In this document: positions 43,421 to 54,005 of the stretch, in pieces | Position numbering within the stretch: position 1 is the first letter of the stretch | Layout: each line of letters starts with the position of its first letter | Assembly (NCBI RefSeq): GCF_900291985.1 | Contig: NZ_LT985980.1 | Location: 646,001 to 710,000 of the forward strand | Origin: Lysinibacillus timonensis | GTDB lineage: Bacteria > Bacillota > Bacilli > Bacillales_A > Planococcaceae | DNA length: 64,000 nt | Direction: 5' to 3' | Position numbers and translations under genes: made by a program | The notes under the pieces: model-generated | What the model was told of the DNA's origin: nothing | What the model saw: the letters and a program-made list of their open reading frames with translations, nothing else | The model's database searches: none

Positions 43421-44378
43421 TTTTATTTAACCCCTTAAAAGATTGTTTTATCTCTAAATATTCATCCATCTCTTCTATAAATTGATAAAGAGATGCCATA
43501 GCTAAAAATTTTTCATGGGATTCTGGTAAAGGCATTTCTGCAAATTCCTTTTTCACCATATCCAATTTATTACGGAATGATTTTGCTGTATTCCCCGAAT
43601 GTATATGATCTGCTAAATCCTCCATAAAATCCGCAACAAGTTCAGCTTGCTGTACCATAACAGGTAATGTCGTAACTTTAGGTAAAACGTGCTCAATGAT
43701 TTCAAGTTGTCTTTCTCTCATGTCAAAGTAAAGATAATATTCATTTTCTTTACGTGTTAGATGATTTTCTACATCTTTAAAGGCAAGAGATTTTGCTTTA
43801 TTTAATACATCTCCTAAAGCAATTAACTCTTTCCCATCCCATGCAGTATCTCCATTGCGCAAATATTTCACAATTTCTGAAAATATATGACGATATAAGT
43901 CCTCGACTTGAATTCGATAGTGGTCTAGTTTCTTCTGTGTATCTCCCATGTACATATTAACTAGAAGTGCTACACCAAAACCAACAGCCATTAAACCCAA
44001 TTCATTATAAAATAAAGGAAGAGTAAAATGTGCCACGGAATATATATGCATCATGATGACAGCACTTGAAACAAATCCAGGTGCTACACCCAGCGATACT
44101 ATAGTTGGTATGAATAGTAAAACCATGATCATTAAAACAATCGGATTATATCCAAACGTTTCAAAAGCAATAAAGGAAAATAACATACCTATTATACTTG
44201 CTATAAAACGAGTATAAACTGCGTGCATTGATTTCTTTTTTGTTGTTTGGATACAAAGAATTGTTAAAATACCTGCTGAAGTAAAAAAATCTAAGCCAAA
44301 ATATTGTGCTATTGCAATGGATAGAGCTGTACCTATCGCAGTTTTAACTGTTCGATAACCAATACGAAACTTTTTAAT
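43413..44378 (-). CDS. yqjA: YqjA-like aromatic acid exporter family protein (DUF939), apparent AUU start
   Basis: A 321-residue protein with an N-terminal membrane half (four or more helices) and a soluble C-terminal half. From the ATT at 44376-44378 it reads MKKFRIGYRTVKTAIGTALS, the expected YqjA N-terminus. The first ATG (44226-44228) would delete the first two membrane helices and start mid-domain. A consensus AAAGGAGG precedes the ATT by ten bases, and no ATG, GTG or TTG is in frame between. It stands in the yqjA position next to brxB. Family function is only suggested: export of aromatic carboxylates. Confidence 0.8.
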   Translation of the reverse strand: MKKFRIGYRTVKTAIGTALSIAIAQYFGLDFFTSAGILTILCIQTTKKKSMHAVYTRFIASIIGMLFSFIAFETFGYNPIVLMIMVLLFIPTIVSLGVAPGFVSSAVIMMHIYSVAHFTLPLFYNELGLMAVGFGVALLVNMYMGDTQKKLDHYRIQVEDLYRHIFSEIVKYLRNGDTAWDGKELIALGDVLNKAKSLAFKDVENHLTRKENEYYLYFDMRERQLEIIEHVLPKVTTLPVMVQQAELVADFMEDLADHIHSGNTAKSFRNKLDMVKKEFAEMPLPESHEKFLAMASLYQFIEEMDEYLEIKQSFKGLNKRK

Positions 44379-44440
44379 ATTTAAACTGCCTCCTTTAAAA
44401 GATACAAACTTGCAAATGTAAATCTATTTTTATAAAAAAA

Positions 44441-44481
44441 CGAAGAACGTCCTTAAGCATTGGAACTTAAGGACAGTCTTC
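44441..44481 (-). terminator. Terminator after brxB
   Basis: Arms GTCCTTAAG and CTTAAGGAC around an eight-base loop, with T-rich sequence downstream on the minus strand. Confidence 0.75.
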
Positions 44482-44497
44482 ATTTACTTCCAAACCA

Positions 44498-44938
44498 TTA
44501 CACTTCTTCGCAATATTGCTCAAAGTTACCTTGTAAATTAGTGATTACTGACATTGGATCATGTCCTTCAATTTCATGACGGCCAATATCTGCAACAACT
44601 TGACCATCTTTTAATAACACGAAAGATGGTGAAGATGGTATATGATCCTCACCAAACATATAACGAGCAGCAGCAGTCGCTTCTTTATCTTGACCTGCAA
44701 AAACTGTCACTAAATGATCTGGACGTTTATCATAATGAATTGCGTTTACTGCTGCAGGGCGCGCAATACCACCTGCACAACCACATACAGAGTTTACCAT
44801 TACTAACGTTGTACCTTTACGAGCAAAAGCTTCTTCAACTTCTTCTGGTGTTCGAAGTTGTTCATAACCCGCTGCTTCCATTTCAGCACGAGCTGTTCTT
44901 GTAATTTCTTGCATAAATAAATCGTAATCCATGTTCAT
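44498..44938 (-). CDS. brxB: Bacilliredoxin BrxB (YqiW-like)
   Basis: A 146-residue thioredoxin-fold protein that removes bacillithiol from oxidised protein cysteines. The active site [15 protein letters not shown] (Cys52 and Cys54) is the CGC form unique to BrxA/BrxB, and the family fold continues through [18 protein letters not shown] and [13 protein letters not shown]. Placed between yqjA and the acyl-CoA pathway genes; in Bacillus subtilis yqiW follows the bkd operon, which supports the BrxB name. ATG follows AAGGAG. Confidence 0.92.
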   Translation of the reverse strand: MNMDYDLFMQEITRTARAEMEAAGYEQLRTPEEVEEAFARKGTTLVMVNSVCGCAGGIARPAAVNAIHYDKRPDHLVTVFAGQDKEATAAARYMFGEDHIPSSPSFVLLKDGQVVADIGRHEIEGHDPMSVITNLQGNFEQYCEEV

Positions 44939-45003
44939 CTTTTATGCTCCTTTCTCCATTTTACATTTTATCACACATAATCTATATTTCGATTATAAAA
45001 GAC

Positions 45004-46110
45004 TTATGAGCCATCAGTTATTTCATCGTTATTTTTAAAGAGTTTTTTTACACCTTGTGTAACGGTAATATCTCCAAGTAAAATGGATTCCTCTAATGTT
45101 TTTATAAGTTGCTTACGTGTTGGATGATCGTAAAACGATTCAATTAAATGATCCGTAATCATGGAATGGAACCAATCACGTGTCTGTTGTGAACGTCGTT
45201 TTTCCCAATAAGATGATTGTTTTACTGTTTTTTCAAACTTACAAATCACATCCCACGTTTCATTAAGGCCAGAATTATTCAATGACGAAACTGGTAGCGC
45301 TGTACTCATCCAACCCGGTGTAGAAGGTTGTAGGAAATGTAATATTTGTTTATATTCACGAACTGTTTTCTTTGCTCGAGTGATATTATCTCCATCACTT
45401 TTATGAACAATGATTCCGTCTGCTAATTCCATAATTCCTTTTTTCATGCCTTGAAGCTCATCGCCCGCACCTGTTAGTACAAGTAAAAGGAAAAAATCTA
45501 CCATACCACGCACGTACGTTTCACTTTGTCCAACGCCTACCGTTTCAATTAGTATGACATCATAACCGGCAGCTTCACATAGAAGCATTGTCTCTCTAGT
45601 TTTTTTATGGACACCGCCTAATGTCCCTGCACTTGGAGATGGCCGAACGAAGGCATTCTTATTACGGCTGAGCATTTCCATGCGGGTTTTATCACCTAGG
45701 ATACTACCACCCGAGAGCGTTGAACTAGGGTCAATAGCAAGTACCGCTACTTTTTTCCCCATTTCACAAAGCATACTTCCAAAGCTTTCAATAAATGTAC
45801 TTTTACCTGCACCAGGAACTCCAGTTATACCAATTCGAATACTATTTCCTGTAAAGGCGAGCAGTTCCTGGAGTAGAAGTTGAGCTTGTTCTTTATGGGC
45901 GTTGTTCGAACTCTCAATCAGTGTGATTGCTTTTGATAGGCACATACGATTACCAGAGCGTACTTCATTGGCTAATTGATGGATATCGATATGATTTTCT
46001 CTTTTTTTTCGAAACTTTTTAGGTGATGTTTTTCCCAATCCTTCATGCCCACCTTTTACGCCACCCATAACAAACAAAGCACTTTTTTCCATCTCATTAT
46101 TCCCTGTCAT
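45004..46110 (-). CDS. meaB: Methylmalonyl-CoA mutase-associated GTPase MeaB
   Basis: A 368-residue G3E-type GTPase chaperone that loads and protects the B12 cofactor of the mutase. Walker A is GITGVPGAGKSTFIE (about residue 100), Mg-binding VLAIDPSSTLSGGSILGDKTRM is the switch I area, ILIETVGVGQSE is switch II, and IIVHKSDGDN is the base motif. A basic N-terminal tail of about 30 residues precedes the domain. The ATG follows directly on the mutB stop codon, implying translational coupling. Confidence 0.93.
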   Translation of the reverse strand: MTGNNEMEKSALFVMGGVKGGHEGLGKTSPKKFRKKRENHIDIHQLANEVRSGNRMCLSKAITLIESSNNAHKEQAQLLLQELLAFTGNSIRIGITGVPGAGKSTFIESFGSMLCEMGKKVAVLAIDPSSTLSGGSILGDKTRMEMLSRNKNAFVRPSPSAGTLGGVHKKTRETMLLCEAAGYDVILIETVGVGQSETYVRGMVDFFLLLVLTGAGDELQGMKKGIMELADGIIVHKSDGDNITRAKKTVREYKQILHFLQPSTPGWMSTALPVSSLNNSGLNETWDVICKFEKTVKQSSYWEKRRSQQTRDWFHSMITDHLIESFYDHPTRKQLIKTLEESILLGDITVTQGVKKLFKNNDEITDGS

Positions 46111-48258
46111 TTATTCAGACACTTCCTCATAGCCTAAACGCTTGTATATCTCTTCAATGATTTTAATTGCGGATACAGGAATGACTGTGCCAGGTCCAAA
46201 AATAGCCACTGCTCCAGCTTCATATAAAAATTCGTAATCCTGTGCAGGAATGACACCTCCAACAATGACAATAATGTCTTCACGACCTAGCTTTCTCAGT
46301 TCATCAATTAGTTCCGGTACTAACGTCTTATGCCCAGCTGCAAGAGATGAAACACCAACACAATGCACGTCATTTTCTACCGCCATTTGGGCAGCTTCTG
46401 CTGGTGTCATAAATAATGGGGATATATCAACGTCAAAACCTAAATCCGCATAGCCTGTAGCAACGACTTTTGCCCCACGGTCATGACCATCTTGACCCAT
46501 TTTTGCAACTAAAATACGTGGACGTCTACCTTCATTTTCAAGAAACTCTTCCGTCATTTGTTTCACTTCAGCAATTAGTTCTTCGTCAGAGAAATTAGAT
46601 GAATAAATTCCAGAAATTGAACGAATGATGGCTTTATGACGCCCTGATACTTTTTCAATTGCATCGGAGATTTCACCAAGTGAAGCTCTTGCACGTGCTG
46701 CGTCAACGGCAACTGCAAGTAAGTTTTCTTCACCTGTTTCTGCTGCTCGTGTCAGTCGAGCTAAATGTTTTTGAACTTCTTCTTCGTTACGTTCTTGCTT
46801 CATTTTTTCTAGTCTTTCAATTTGCTTTTGACGTACAATTGTATTATCAATATTTAATATATCAATTGGTTCTTCTTCCGCTAGACGATATTTATTGACG
46901 CCAACAATTGTTTCTGTTTTTGAGTCAATTTTTGCTTGGCGTTTCGCTGCTGATTCTTCCACTTTCATTTTTGGTAGTCCTGTTTCAATTGCTTTTGCCA
47001 TACCACCTAGTTCTTCAATTTCATTAATCAATGCCCATGCTTTTTCTGTTAGTTCTTCTGTTAACTTTTCAACATAGTAAGAACCACCCCATGGGTCAAT
47101 TACCTTCGTCATACCCGTTTCCTCTTGTAAAAATAATTGCGTATTTCGGGCTATTCGGGCGGAAAAATCTGTTGGTAATGCAATTGCCTCATCTAGTGCA
47201 TTCGTATGGAGTGACTGTGTGTGCCCCATTGCTGCTGCATTTGCTTCAATAAGTGTACGTGTTACGTTATTAAACGGATCTTGTTCAGTTAAAGACCATC
47301 CAGATGTTTGAGAGTGCGTACGTAAAGCAAGTGATTTAGGATTTTTCGGGTTAAATGTACTCATCATTTGCGCCCAAATACGGCGTGCTGCGCGCATCTT
47401 TGCTACTTCCATATAATAATTCATGCCAATAGCCCAGAAAAATGAAAGTCGTGGAGCAAATGAATCAATATCGATTCCTGCTTTTAAACCCGTGCGCACA
47501 TATTCTAGTCCATCTGCTAATGTATATGCAAGCTCGATATCATTTGTTGCCCCAGCTTCTTGTATATGATATCCAGATATCGAAATCGAATTGAACTTTG
47601 GCATAAACTTACTTGTATACTCAAAAATGTCTGCAATAATTTTCATTGACATCTCTGGTGGATAAATATACGTATTTCTTACCATATACTCTTTTAATAT
47701 ATCGTTTTGAATGGTACCTGCTAACTTTTCAGGTGTTACTCCTTGTTCTTCTGCAGCAACAATATAAAACGCCATAATTGGTAACACAGCACCATTCATC
47801 GTCATGGAAACAGACATTTGGTCGAGCGGAATTCCATCAAACAATATTTTCATATCTTCTATTGAATCAATGGCAACACCTGCTTTCCCCACATCACCTT
47901 TAACTCGTGGGTGATCAGAATCATATCCACGATGCGTTGCTAAATCAAAGGCAACCGATAATCCTTTTTGCCCCATTGCTAAATTACGACGATAAAAGGC
48001 GTTTGATTCTTCTGCTGTTGAGAACCCTGCATATTGACGAACAGTCCAAGGACGAGCTACGTACATTGTAGGATAAGGTCCGCGCGTATTTGGTGCGATA
48101 CCTGCAACATCATGGATATGGTTAATGTTTTCTATATCAGCTTTTGTATAATATTCCTTTACTTCGATCCCCTCATTTGTCATAAAGGAACGTTCTGTTT
48201 TCAAATTTCCATCAATTAATACTTGATGAAGATCTACTGATTTAAAATTTGGACTCAT
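46111..48258 (-). CDS. mutB: Methylmalonyl-CoA mutase, large (B12-binding) subunit
   Basis: A 715-residue mutase subunit that converts (R)-methylmalonyl-CoA to succinyl-CoA. The N-terminal TIM barrel starts with [22 protein letters not shown] and continues through [10 protein letters not shown] and [23 protein letters not shown]. The C-terminal cobalamin domain has the DXHXXG motif in [13 protein letters not shown], then [16 protein letters not shown]. All key parts are present. It overlaps the small subunit by four bases. Organisms use it to turn propionyl-CoA into a citric-acid-cycle intermediate. Confidence 0.95.
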   Translation of the reverse strand: MSPNFKSVDLHQVLIDGNLKTERSFMTNEGIEVKEYYTKADIENINHIHDVAGIAPNTRGPYPTMYVARPWTVRQYAGFSTAEESNAFYRRNLAMGQKGLSVAFDLATHRGYDSDHPRVKGDVGKAGVAIDSIEDMKILFDGIPLDQMSVSMTMNGAVLPIMAFYIVAAEEQGVTPEKLAGTIQNDILKEYMVRNTYIYPPEMSMKIIADIFEYTSKFMPKFNSISISGYHIQEAGATNDIELAYTLADGLEYVRTGLKAGIDIDSFAPRLSFFWAIGMNYYMEVAKMRAARRIWAQMMSTFNPKNPKSLALRTHSQTSGWSLTEQDPFNNVTRTLIEANAAAMGHTQSLHTNALDEAIALPTDFSARIARNTQLFLQEETGMTKVIDPWGGSYYVEKLTEELTEKAWALINEIEELGGMAKAIETGLPKMKVEESAAKRQAKIDSKTETIVGVNKYRLAEEEPIDILNIDNTIVRQKQIERLEKMKQERNEEEVQKHLARLTRAAETGEENLLAVAVDAARARASLGEISDAIEKVSGRHKAIIRSISGIYSSNFSDEELIAEVKQMTEEFLENEGRRPRILVAKMGQDGHDRGAKVVATGYADLGFDVDISPLFMTPAEAAQMAVENDVHCVGVSSLAAGHKTLVPELIDELRKLGREDIIVIVGGVIPAQDYEFLYEAGAVAIFGPGTVIPVSAIKIIEEIYKRLGYEEVSE

Positions 48259-49958
48259 GATTGTACCCCCTTTAGACTCTTAGCAACCGTATTCAGCTTC
48301 TCTACTATGTTTTGTCCTGCAAAGATAAATCCATTAAGCCCATTTGCAAGCCACTTAGACTCTTCTTCTTTGAATCTCCCTGCAACATCTAACATATAAC
48401 CTTCACGTTTACTTTCAAGAATAACTGGTACTATATTTTTTGTATCTTCATCTGATGCTGCAATAATCACATAATGGTAGTTTGTTTCATTTAACCACTC
48501 CATTGCTGTTTCAATTGATTCAATCACGCCCGATTGTTCCACAACAACTCCAGCTGTTGCAAAGAAACCAGAAACAAAATCTGCACGTGCTTTAAAGTTT
48601 TTCAGTTTACCATAGGTAAGTACAGCTACCTTAGGTTGAATTGTTTGATAGATTGTTCTTAAGTTTTCAAATGTCGTTGCTAAACGTTGTACTTCTGAAA
48701 ATAGTGGATTTGTTTCCGTAGATAATTCATCAACTGGGTTTGCGTAAATGTTTGTGCCAATTAATGAATGTTTACGAGTTTCAATCGAGTGATTCCTCAA
48801 TCGATTCACTTCTTCTATACTAGAATGAAGGGTTCCAGATTGGATGTAAGCATCAATACCCCCAGATTCTTCAATTTCTAAAAACAATGCCCACGCTTCC
48901 TCTACAAAATCTGCAGTAAGTGACTCAATATAATACGAACCTCCTGATGGGTCTTTTACGTTGGCAACGTAAGATTCTTCCTTCAAAACTAGCGCAACAT
49001 TACGTGCGATACGTATTGATTGTTCAGTTGGCTTTGTTAATACATCATGTGGATGTACAGTAAATACATCTGCACCACCAATTAAAGCTGAAAGAGTTTC
49101 ATTACCTGCACGAAGCAAGTTAACATATATATCTAGTTTCGAATAACTTCTTAATGATGTTTCAGCAATAATGGGAACAGGGAGATCCTTTTTGACACCA
49201 AACGCTGATGAAAACGCTTTCCAAAGTACTTTAAATGCACGTAGTTTTGCAATTTCAGAGAAAAACTGTGTGTCCACTGCAAAATGAACGAAAAAGTGTT
49301 TGGTAAAAGTGTCAAAACTATCCGCTTCTTTTGAATACCTGGCTGCAACAGCTAAAGCAATAGCTAATTCTTGAACAGCACTTGCCCCGTTATAATGGAA
49401 CGGTAACGTATTCGCACAAACTGTTCGGATGTTCGGATATCCTTTTAATATAATCGGTTTTTCTGATATAACATAACCTACAACATTTTCTCTGACTGAT
49501 CGATTCATTTTTTCGAACACGGTTAATATTGCATCTGTTGACTCATGAATGACAAGTTTAAATGGATGTATTGAAAGAATGTCAGCAAGCTTAGTTAATA
49601 GTCCATCATTCCATTGAAATGATACTCTACTATCTATGGTTAAAACTTGGTTACCCCTGTTTAAGCTATCTTCAATATTTTTGAAAAATTGTTCATCTGA
49701 TTCTCCAAAAATTTGTTGTGCACAAAGAAAATCATCTGTTGCCTTGTATGATCGGATTGTAGCAATTTGTTTTTCTAGTCGGTCTCCTAATTTGTCTATT
49801 ATTGTTTGTTGAGTATATAAAGGTTCTAACGTAATACCTTCCATTGTTTTGGTGAAAAGAGATTCAAACGGCTTCCCCTTTAATGCTTTCATTGCCTCTT
49901 CTTTCCACTCATCATATGAAGGTTGTTTAAACTGGATTTCTTTCATTAGGTTTGACAT
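48255..49958 (-). CDS. mutA: Methylmalonyl-CoA mutase, small subunit
   Basis: A 567-residue paralogue of the large subunit that lacks the cobalamin-binding DXHXXG motif: the C-terminal third reads [20 protein letters not shown] in the place of that domain. The barrel part retains [13 protein letters not shown] and [21 protein letters not shown]. It should form the inactive half of the heterodimer. The ATG is 14 bases after GGGGGAAG, a rather long spacing. It is the first gene of mutA-mutB-meaB. Confidence 0.9.
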   Translation of the reverse strand: MSNLMKEIQFKQPSYDEWKEEAMKALKGKPFESLFTKTMEGITLEPLYTQQTIIDKLGDRLEKQIATIRSYKATDDFLCAQQIFGESDEQFFKNIEDSLNRGNQVLTIDSRVSFQWNDGLLTKLADILSIHPFKLVIHESTDAILTVFEKMNRSVRENVVGYVISEKPIILKGYPNIRTVCANTLPFHYNGASAVQELAIALAVAARYSKEADSFDTFTKHFFVHFAVDTQFFSEIAKLRAFKVLWKAFSSAFGVKKDLPVPIIAETSLRSYSKLDIYVNLLRAGNETLSALIGGADVFTVHPHDVLTKPTEQSIRIARNVALVLKEESYVANVKDPSGGSYYIESLTADFVEEAWALFLEIEESGGIDAYIQSGTLHSSIEEVNRLRNHSIETRKHSLIGTNIYANPVDELSTETNPLFSEVQRLATTFENLRTIYQTIQPKVAVLTYGKLKNFKARADFVSGFFATAGVVVEQSGVIESIETAMEWLNETNYHYVIIAASDEDTKNIVPVILESKREGYMLDVAGRFKEEESKWLANGLNGFIFAGQNIVEKLNTVAKSLKGVQS

Positions 49959-49989
49959 ACGCGCGCTTATAGCTTCCCCCTTTGCTAAT

Positions 49990-50661
49990 ACCTAACTCTA
50001 TTTTACAATAGAAAGTCTTACCTATAAAGCCAAATCTAATGAGCGATAGCTCGTGGGGATAGATGCTGGGACAAAACTAATAGATTCTGTATGACACTGA
50101 AAAAGATGGTCTCTTTTTAAATCGTTCTATAAAATGAAAATCCTTTTTTACTGGTCATTTAACTGGGCATGAAATATTTAGACGGAAATATTCCGCTTAT
50201 ATTAAGAAATCCCTTATATTTTTTCGAAAATAAGGGAATTTTTTTCTGTTAACCTATCTAAATCTTTGAATTTCACTAAAATTAGGGCAGTTAATCGGAA
50301 TTTCTCCGCTAATATCCGTTTCTTTTAGCCCCACTTTACACATTAGACAGAATTTCTCCGCCAATTTTATTTATAAATTAAAAAAGCAGCGCGTAAAACC
50401 CACCTCGGAATGAAAAAGCCGATGACATTTTACAAAAGTAAGATGTCATCGGCTAATTTTTCTGCATTATAAAGGACACTTTTTGACCCAAAAGTTGATA
50501 AATACATCCACATTGCTTTAATGACACAAACTTAGAAAAACATGCGGAAAGATTGCAAGATCGTGACTTTTATTATGTGAATCCAAAATAACCGTAAAAC
50601 AGACGGAGCGATTTCATGTTTTTTATAATTGAAGCTAGTTTTACCCCAACCTCAGCATTCA
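49990..50661. repeat. Gene-free stretch with decayed repeat element
   Basis: No intact gene here. At 50068-50083 a sequence with TGCTGGGACAAAA resembles the end of the element at 6066, and the right edge (near 50638-50662, AGTTTTACCCCAACCTC) may be its decayed inverted partner. Inside are three related palindromic motifs, CGGAAATATTCCGC (about 50183), CGGAATTTCTCCGC (about 50296) and CAGAATTTCTCCGCC (about 50347). A short protein-like frame NDTNLEKHAERLQDRDFYYV (about 50518-50577) may be a gene relic. Confidence 0.5.
50415..50456 (-). terminator. Terminator of the bkd operon
   Basis: Arms AGCCGATGACAT and ATGTCATCGGCT with a short A/T-rich inner stem, followed by a T run on the minus strand. 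Confidence 0.85.
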
Positions 50662-51951
50662 TCAGTATACTGACATCTTCTCTCCATCAACGTTTTCTAA
50701 AATCGTTTTTACTCGATTCAGGAATTTCCCACAAATTAGTCCATCTAAAACACGATGATCTATAGACAAACACAAATTCACCATATCTCGAGCAGCAAAC
50801 ATACCATCAATGATGACAGGTCTTTTAACAATCGATTCTACTTGTAAAATGGCCGCTTGAGGATAATTAATAATGCCCATTGATTGAACTGAGCCAAATG
50901 AACCCGTGTTATTCACCGTGAAGGTTCCACCTTGTATATGATCCGATTTTAATTTACCAGCACGTACAATTTTAGATAAATCGTTTATTTCTTTTGCAAT
51001 TCCCTTAATTGATTTATCATCAGCGTTTTTGATTACCGGTACAAATAATGAATCTTCCGTTGCCACGGCTATGGATATATTAATGTCTTTTTTCTGAATA
51101 ATTTTATCTCCTGCCCAAACAGAGTTCATCATTGGGAACTCCTTCAAGGCAATCGACACTGCCTTCACAAAGAAAGCAAAATAAGTTAAATTAAACCCTT
51201 CCTTTGCCTTGAAGTTATCTTTTAGGTGATTACGATAGCTTACTAATTTAGTAACGTCTACTTCAATCATCATCCATGCATGAGGAATCTCATGTTTACT
51301 TCGAACCATATTGTTGGCTATTGCACGGCGAATTGGTGTAACGGGTATTTCGACATCCCCTACCATATGATTCGTCAATTGTGTAACTTGAACGGGTTGT
51401 TGGATTTTTTGTATTACTTGCTCAGATAGGATTTCAGTGTCAGTTGTACTTTGAGATTGTTCATAAATTCCACCAGATTCAATAAACTTCAGTATGTCTT
51501 TCCGTGTAATTCGGCCTTCTAGTCCAGAACCAGTCAGTCTAGTTAAGTCGATATTATGTTCATTAGCAAGTTTTAATACTGCAGGAGAATAGCGAACTTT
51601 CTCCTCTCTTTGCTTACTTACAGAAGGTTCCTGGAAGTTTCGCTCTAAATTTACTGTTTGTTTGTCAACAGCATCCGTAAAAGAGTCTTCTATTGGGGGA
51701 CTTGTTGAAGATTCAACTTCCATCGTACATACAACTTTTCCTACAGATAACGTCTCTCCTTCTTTTGCAAGTAATTCATGAATGGTTCCAGTAAATGAGG
51801 AAGGAATTTCTGCATTTACTTTATCTGTGACGACTTCTGCAATGGGATCATATTTCTTTACTTGATCTCCCGGTTTTACGAGCCATCTTTCTATCGTACC
51901 TTCTGTAACACTCTCGCCCAGTTGTGGCATCAAAATATTTTCAATGGTCAT
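50662..51951 (-). CDS. bkdB: Branched-chain 2-oxoacid dehydrogenase E2 (lipoamide acyltransferase)
   Basis: A 429-residue E2 core that transfers the acyl group from lipoyl to CoA. The lipoyl domain has the VVTDKVNAEIPSS lysine loop (about residue 44), a linker of about 80 residues and the E1/E3-binding domain (VRYSPAVLKLANEHNIDLTRLTGSG) follow, then the catalytic domain ending in SIDHRVLDG (HXXXD-G motif). It is the last gene of the bkd operon, 13 bases after bkdAB. Confidence 0.93.
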   Translation of the reverse strand: MTIENILMPQLGESVTEGTIERWLVKPGDQVKKYDPIAEVVTDKVNAEIPSSFTGTIHELLAKEGETLSVGKVVCTMEVESSTSPPIEDSFTDAVDKQTVNLERNFQEPSVSKQREEKVRYSPAVLKLANEHNIDLTRLTGSGLEGRITRKDILKFIESGGIYEQSQSTTDTEILSEQVIQKIQQPVQVTQLTNHMVGDVEIPVTPIRRAIANNMVRSKHEIPHAWMMIEVDVTKLVSYRNHLKDNFKAKEGFNLTYFAFFVKAVSIALKEFPMMNSVWAGDKIIQKKDINISIAVATEDSLFVPVIKNADDKSIKGIAKEINDLSKIVRAGKLKSDHIQGGTFTVNNTGSFGSVQSMGIINYPQAAILQVESIVKRPVIIDGMFAARDMVNLCLSIDHRVLDGLICGKFLNRVKTILENVDGEKMSVY

Positions 51952-51964
51952 TTTCTCACCTCCA

Positions 51965-52948
51965 TTAAAACGCAGCTAATTCACGCATTGCTTGCTCTAT
52001 TTTTTCAGGGTTAATCATAAAGAATTTCTCCATCGTTGGTGAATAAGGCATTGCAGGTATGTCAGGTCCAGCCAATCGTTTTATAGGCGCATCTAACTCG
52101 AATAAACATTCTTCCGCAATGATTGCTGAAACTTCACTCATCACACTGCCTTCTTTATTATCTTCTGTAATTAAAAGTACTTTCCCCGTTTTACTAGCGG
52201 CTTCGACGATTGCCTCTTTGTCAAGAGGATATACTGTCCTTAAATCTAGTACATGTACTTCAATACCATCTGCAGCAAGTCTTTCAGCAGCTTGTAAAGC
52301 AAAGTGAACAGCTAACCCATAGGTAATGACAGTAATATCATTGCCCTCTCGTTTCACATCCGCTTTTCCAATTGGAAGAATATAATCTTCAGTAGGTACT
52401 TCCCCTTTAATTAATCGATAAGCACGCTTATGTTCAAAAAATAATACAGGATCTTCATCGCGAATCGCTGCTTTTAATAACCCCTTTGCATCATATGGAG
52501 TAGACGGGATAACAATTTTTAAACCAGGCGTTCCTGCAAAGAGTGCTTCTACAGATTGTGAATGATATAACGCCCCATGTATACCACCACCAAATGGTGC
52601 ACGTACAACTAATGGACAACTCCAATCATTGTTTGAGCGGTATCTAATCTTTGCTGCTTCAGATACGATTTGATTTACAGCTGGCATAATAAAATCAGCA
52701 AACTGCATTTCTGCAATTGGGCGCATCCCTACCATCGCTGCACCAATCGCAACTCCAGCAATTGCACTTTCAGCTAATGGGGTATCTAAGACACGGTATT
52801 CTCCAAATTGATCATATAAGTTTGCAGTTGCTTTAAACACTCCACCTTTTCGGCCAACATCTTCCCCTAATATAAAAACACGCTCATCGCGTTCCAATTC
52901 TTCTTTCATCGCAAGATTGATTGCCTCAATATAAGACATTACTGCCAT
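51965..52948 (-). CDS. bkdAB: Branched-chain 2-oxoacid dehydrogenase E1 beta subunit
   Basis: A 327-residue transketolase-like beta subunit. EAINLAMKEELERDERVFILGEDVG opens the protein, the central part has GMRPIAEMQFADFIMPAVNQIVSEAA, and the C-terminus has ITEDNKEGSVMSEVSAII. With the alpha subunit it decarboxylates 2-oxoacids from leucine, isoleucine and valine using thiamine diphosphate. Its ATG overlaps the bkdAA stop by one base (TAATG). Confidence 0.93.
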   Translation of the reverse strand: MAVMSYIEAINLAMKEELERDERVFILGEDVGRKGGVFKATANLYDQFGEYRVLDTPLAESAIAGVAIGAAMVGMRPIAEMQFADFIMPAVNQIVSEAAKIRYRSNNDWSCPLVVRAPFGGGIHGALYHSQSVEALFAGTPGLKIVIPSTPYDAKGLLKAAIRDEDPVLFFEHKRAYRLIKGEVPTEDYILPIGKADVKREGNDITVITYGLAVHFALQAAERLAADGIEVHVLDLRTVYPLDKEAIVEAASKTGKVLLITEDNKEGSVMSEVSAIIAEECLFELDAPIKRLAGPDIPAMPYSPTMEKFFMINPEKIEQAMRELAAF

Positions 52949-53958
52949 TATTCACCATCCCCTTCCGCATAGACAAATTTCAGTGCATGCTCTGGAGGTG
53001 AATAAGATGCCGCTTCGGCATAATCAGTTGCCTCGTTCACAATATCCATAACTCGTGTATTCATTTCATTTAATAGCTCATCAGTTGCTACGGCATTTTC
53101 TTTTAAGTACTGCGCAAATAAAACAATAGGATCATTTGCACGCCCTTGTGCGATATCCTCTGCCGAACGATATTGACGATCATCATCATCTGAAGAATGT
53201 GCTGTTAGGCGATATGTTACGGCTTCTATTAGAGTTGGACCTTCACCATTTCTTGCACGATTTGCTGCTTCTTTTACCGCTTTATAAACCTCTAATGGAT
53301 TTTTACCATCCACTGTTATTCCTGGCATTCCATAACCAATCGCACGATCTGAAACATTTGCACATCCTAATTGCTTCTCTACTGGCACACTAATCGCATA
53401 TTTATTATTTTCGACCATTGTGATGACTGGAAGCTTATGAACACCAGCAAAATTTAGACCTTCATGGAAATCACCTTGGTTTGTTGAACCTTCACCCAAC
53501 GTTACAAATGAAAGATAGTCTTTCTTCTGCATTTTACTAACAAGAGCTACACCAACGGCATGAGGTACTTGAGTAGCAACAGGTGATGAACCAGTTAAAA
53601 TTCGATTTTTCTTTTGTCCAAAATGTCCAGGCATTTGACGTCCACCCGAGTTTGGATCTTCGGCTTTTGCGAATGCAGACAGCAATAAGTCTTTTGCAGT
53701 CATTCCAAAATGTAAAACTACCCCCATATCGCGATAATATGGAGCTATATAATCTTTTGTTGTGTCCAGGGCGAAAGCAGCACCTACTTGAGCAGCCTCT
53801 TGACCTTGACAAGATATAACGAAAGCGATTTTACCTGAGCGATTTAAAAGCCACATTCTTTCGTCTATTCTTCTTGCTAATAGCATAGTTTCATACATTT
53901 TTAACACATCGTTATCGCTTAAACCTAATTTCTTGTGATGGATTTTCACATCTGTCAT
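52948..53958 (-). CDS. bkdAA: Branched-chain 2-oxoacid dehydrogenase E1 alpha subunit
   Basis: A 336-residue thiamine-diphosphate enzyme subunit. The cofactor motif runs from GDFHEGLNFAGVHKLPVI to NNKYAIS, and the phosphorylation-loop region YRLTAHSSDDDDRQYRS is present without the regulatory serine pattern of eukaryotes. The first part has LLARRIDERMWLLNRSGKI and GHFGQKK. It forms the E1 heterotetramer with bkdAB. Confidence 0.93.
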   Translation of the reverse strand: MTDVKIHHKKLGLSDNDVLKMYETMLLARRIDERMWLLNRSGKIAFVISCQGQEAAQVGAAFALDTTKDYIAPYYRDMGVVLHFGMTAKDLLLSAFAKAEDPNSGGRQMPGHFGQKKNRILTGSSPVATQVPHAVGVALVSKMQKKDYLSFVTLGEGSTNQGDFHEGLNFAGVHKLPVITMVENNKYAISVPVEKQLGCANVSDRAIGYGMPGITVDGKNPLEVYKAVKEAANRARNGEGPTLIEAVTYRLTAHSSDDDDRQYRSAEDIAQGRANDPIVLFAQYLKENAVATDELLNEMNTRVMDIVNEATDYAEAASYSPPEHALKFVYAEGDGE

Positions 53959-54005
53959 TTACCCATCATCCCCTTTCATACAATCAACGAGCTTTGTAGC
54001 TACTT

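Noticed and set aside
49959-50060. Cobalamin riboswitch in front of mutA
   Set aside because: The leader is short and A/T-rich, without B12-box sequence.
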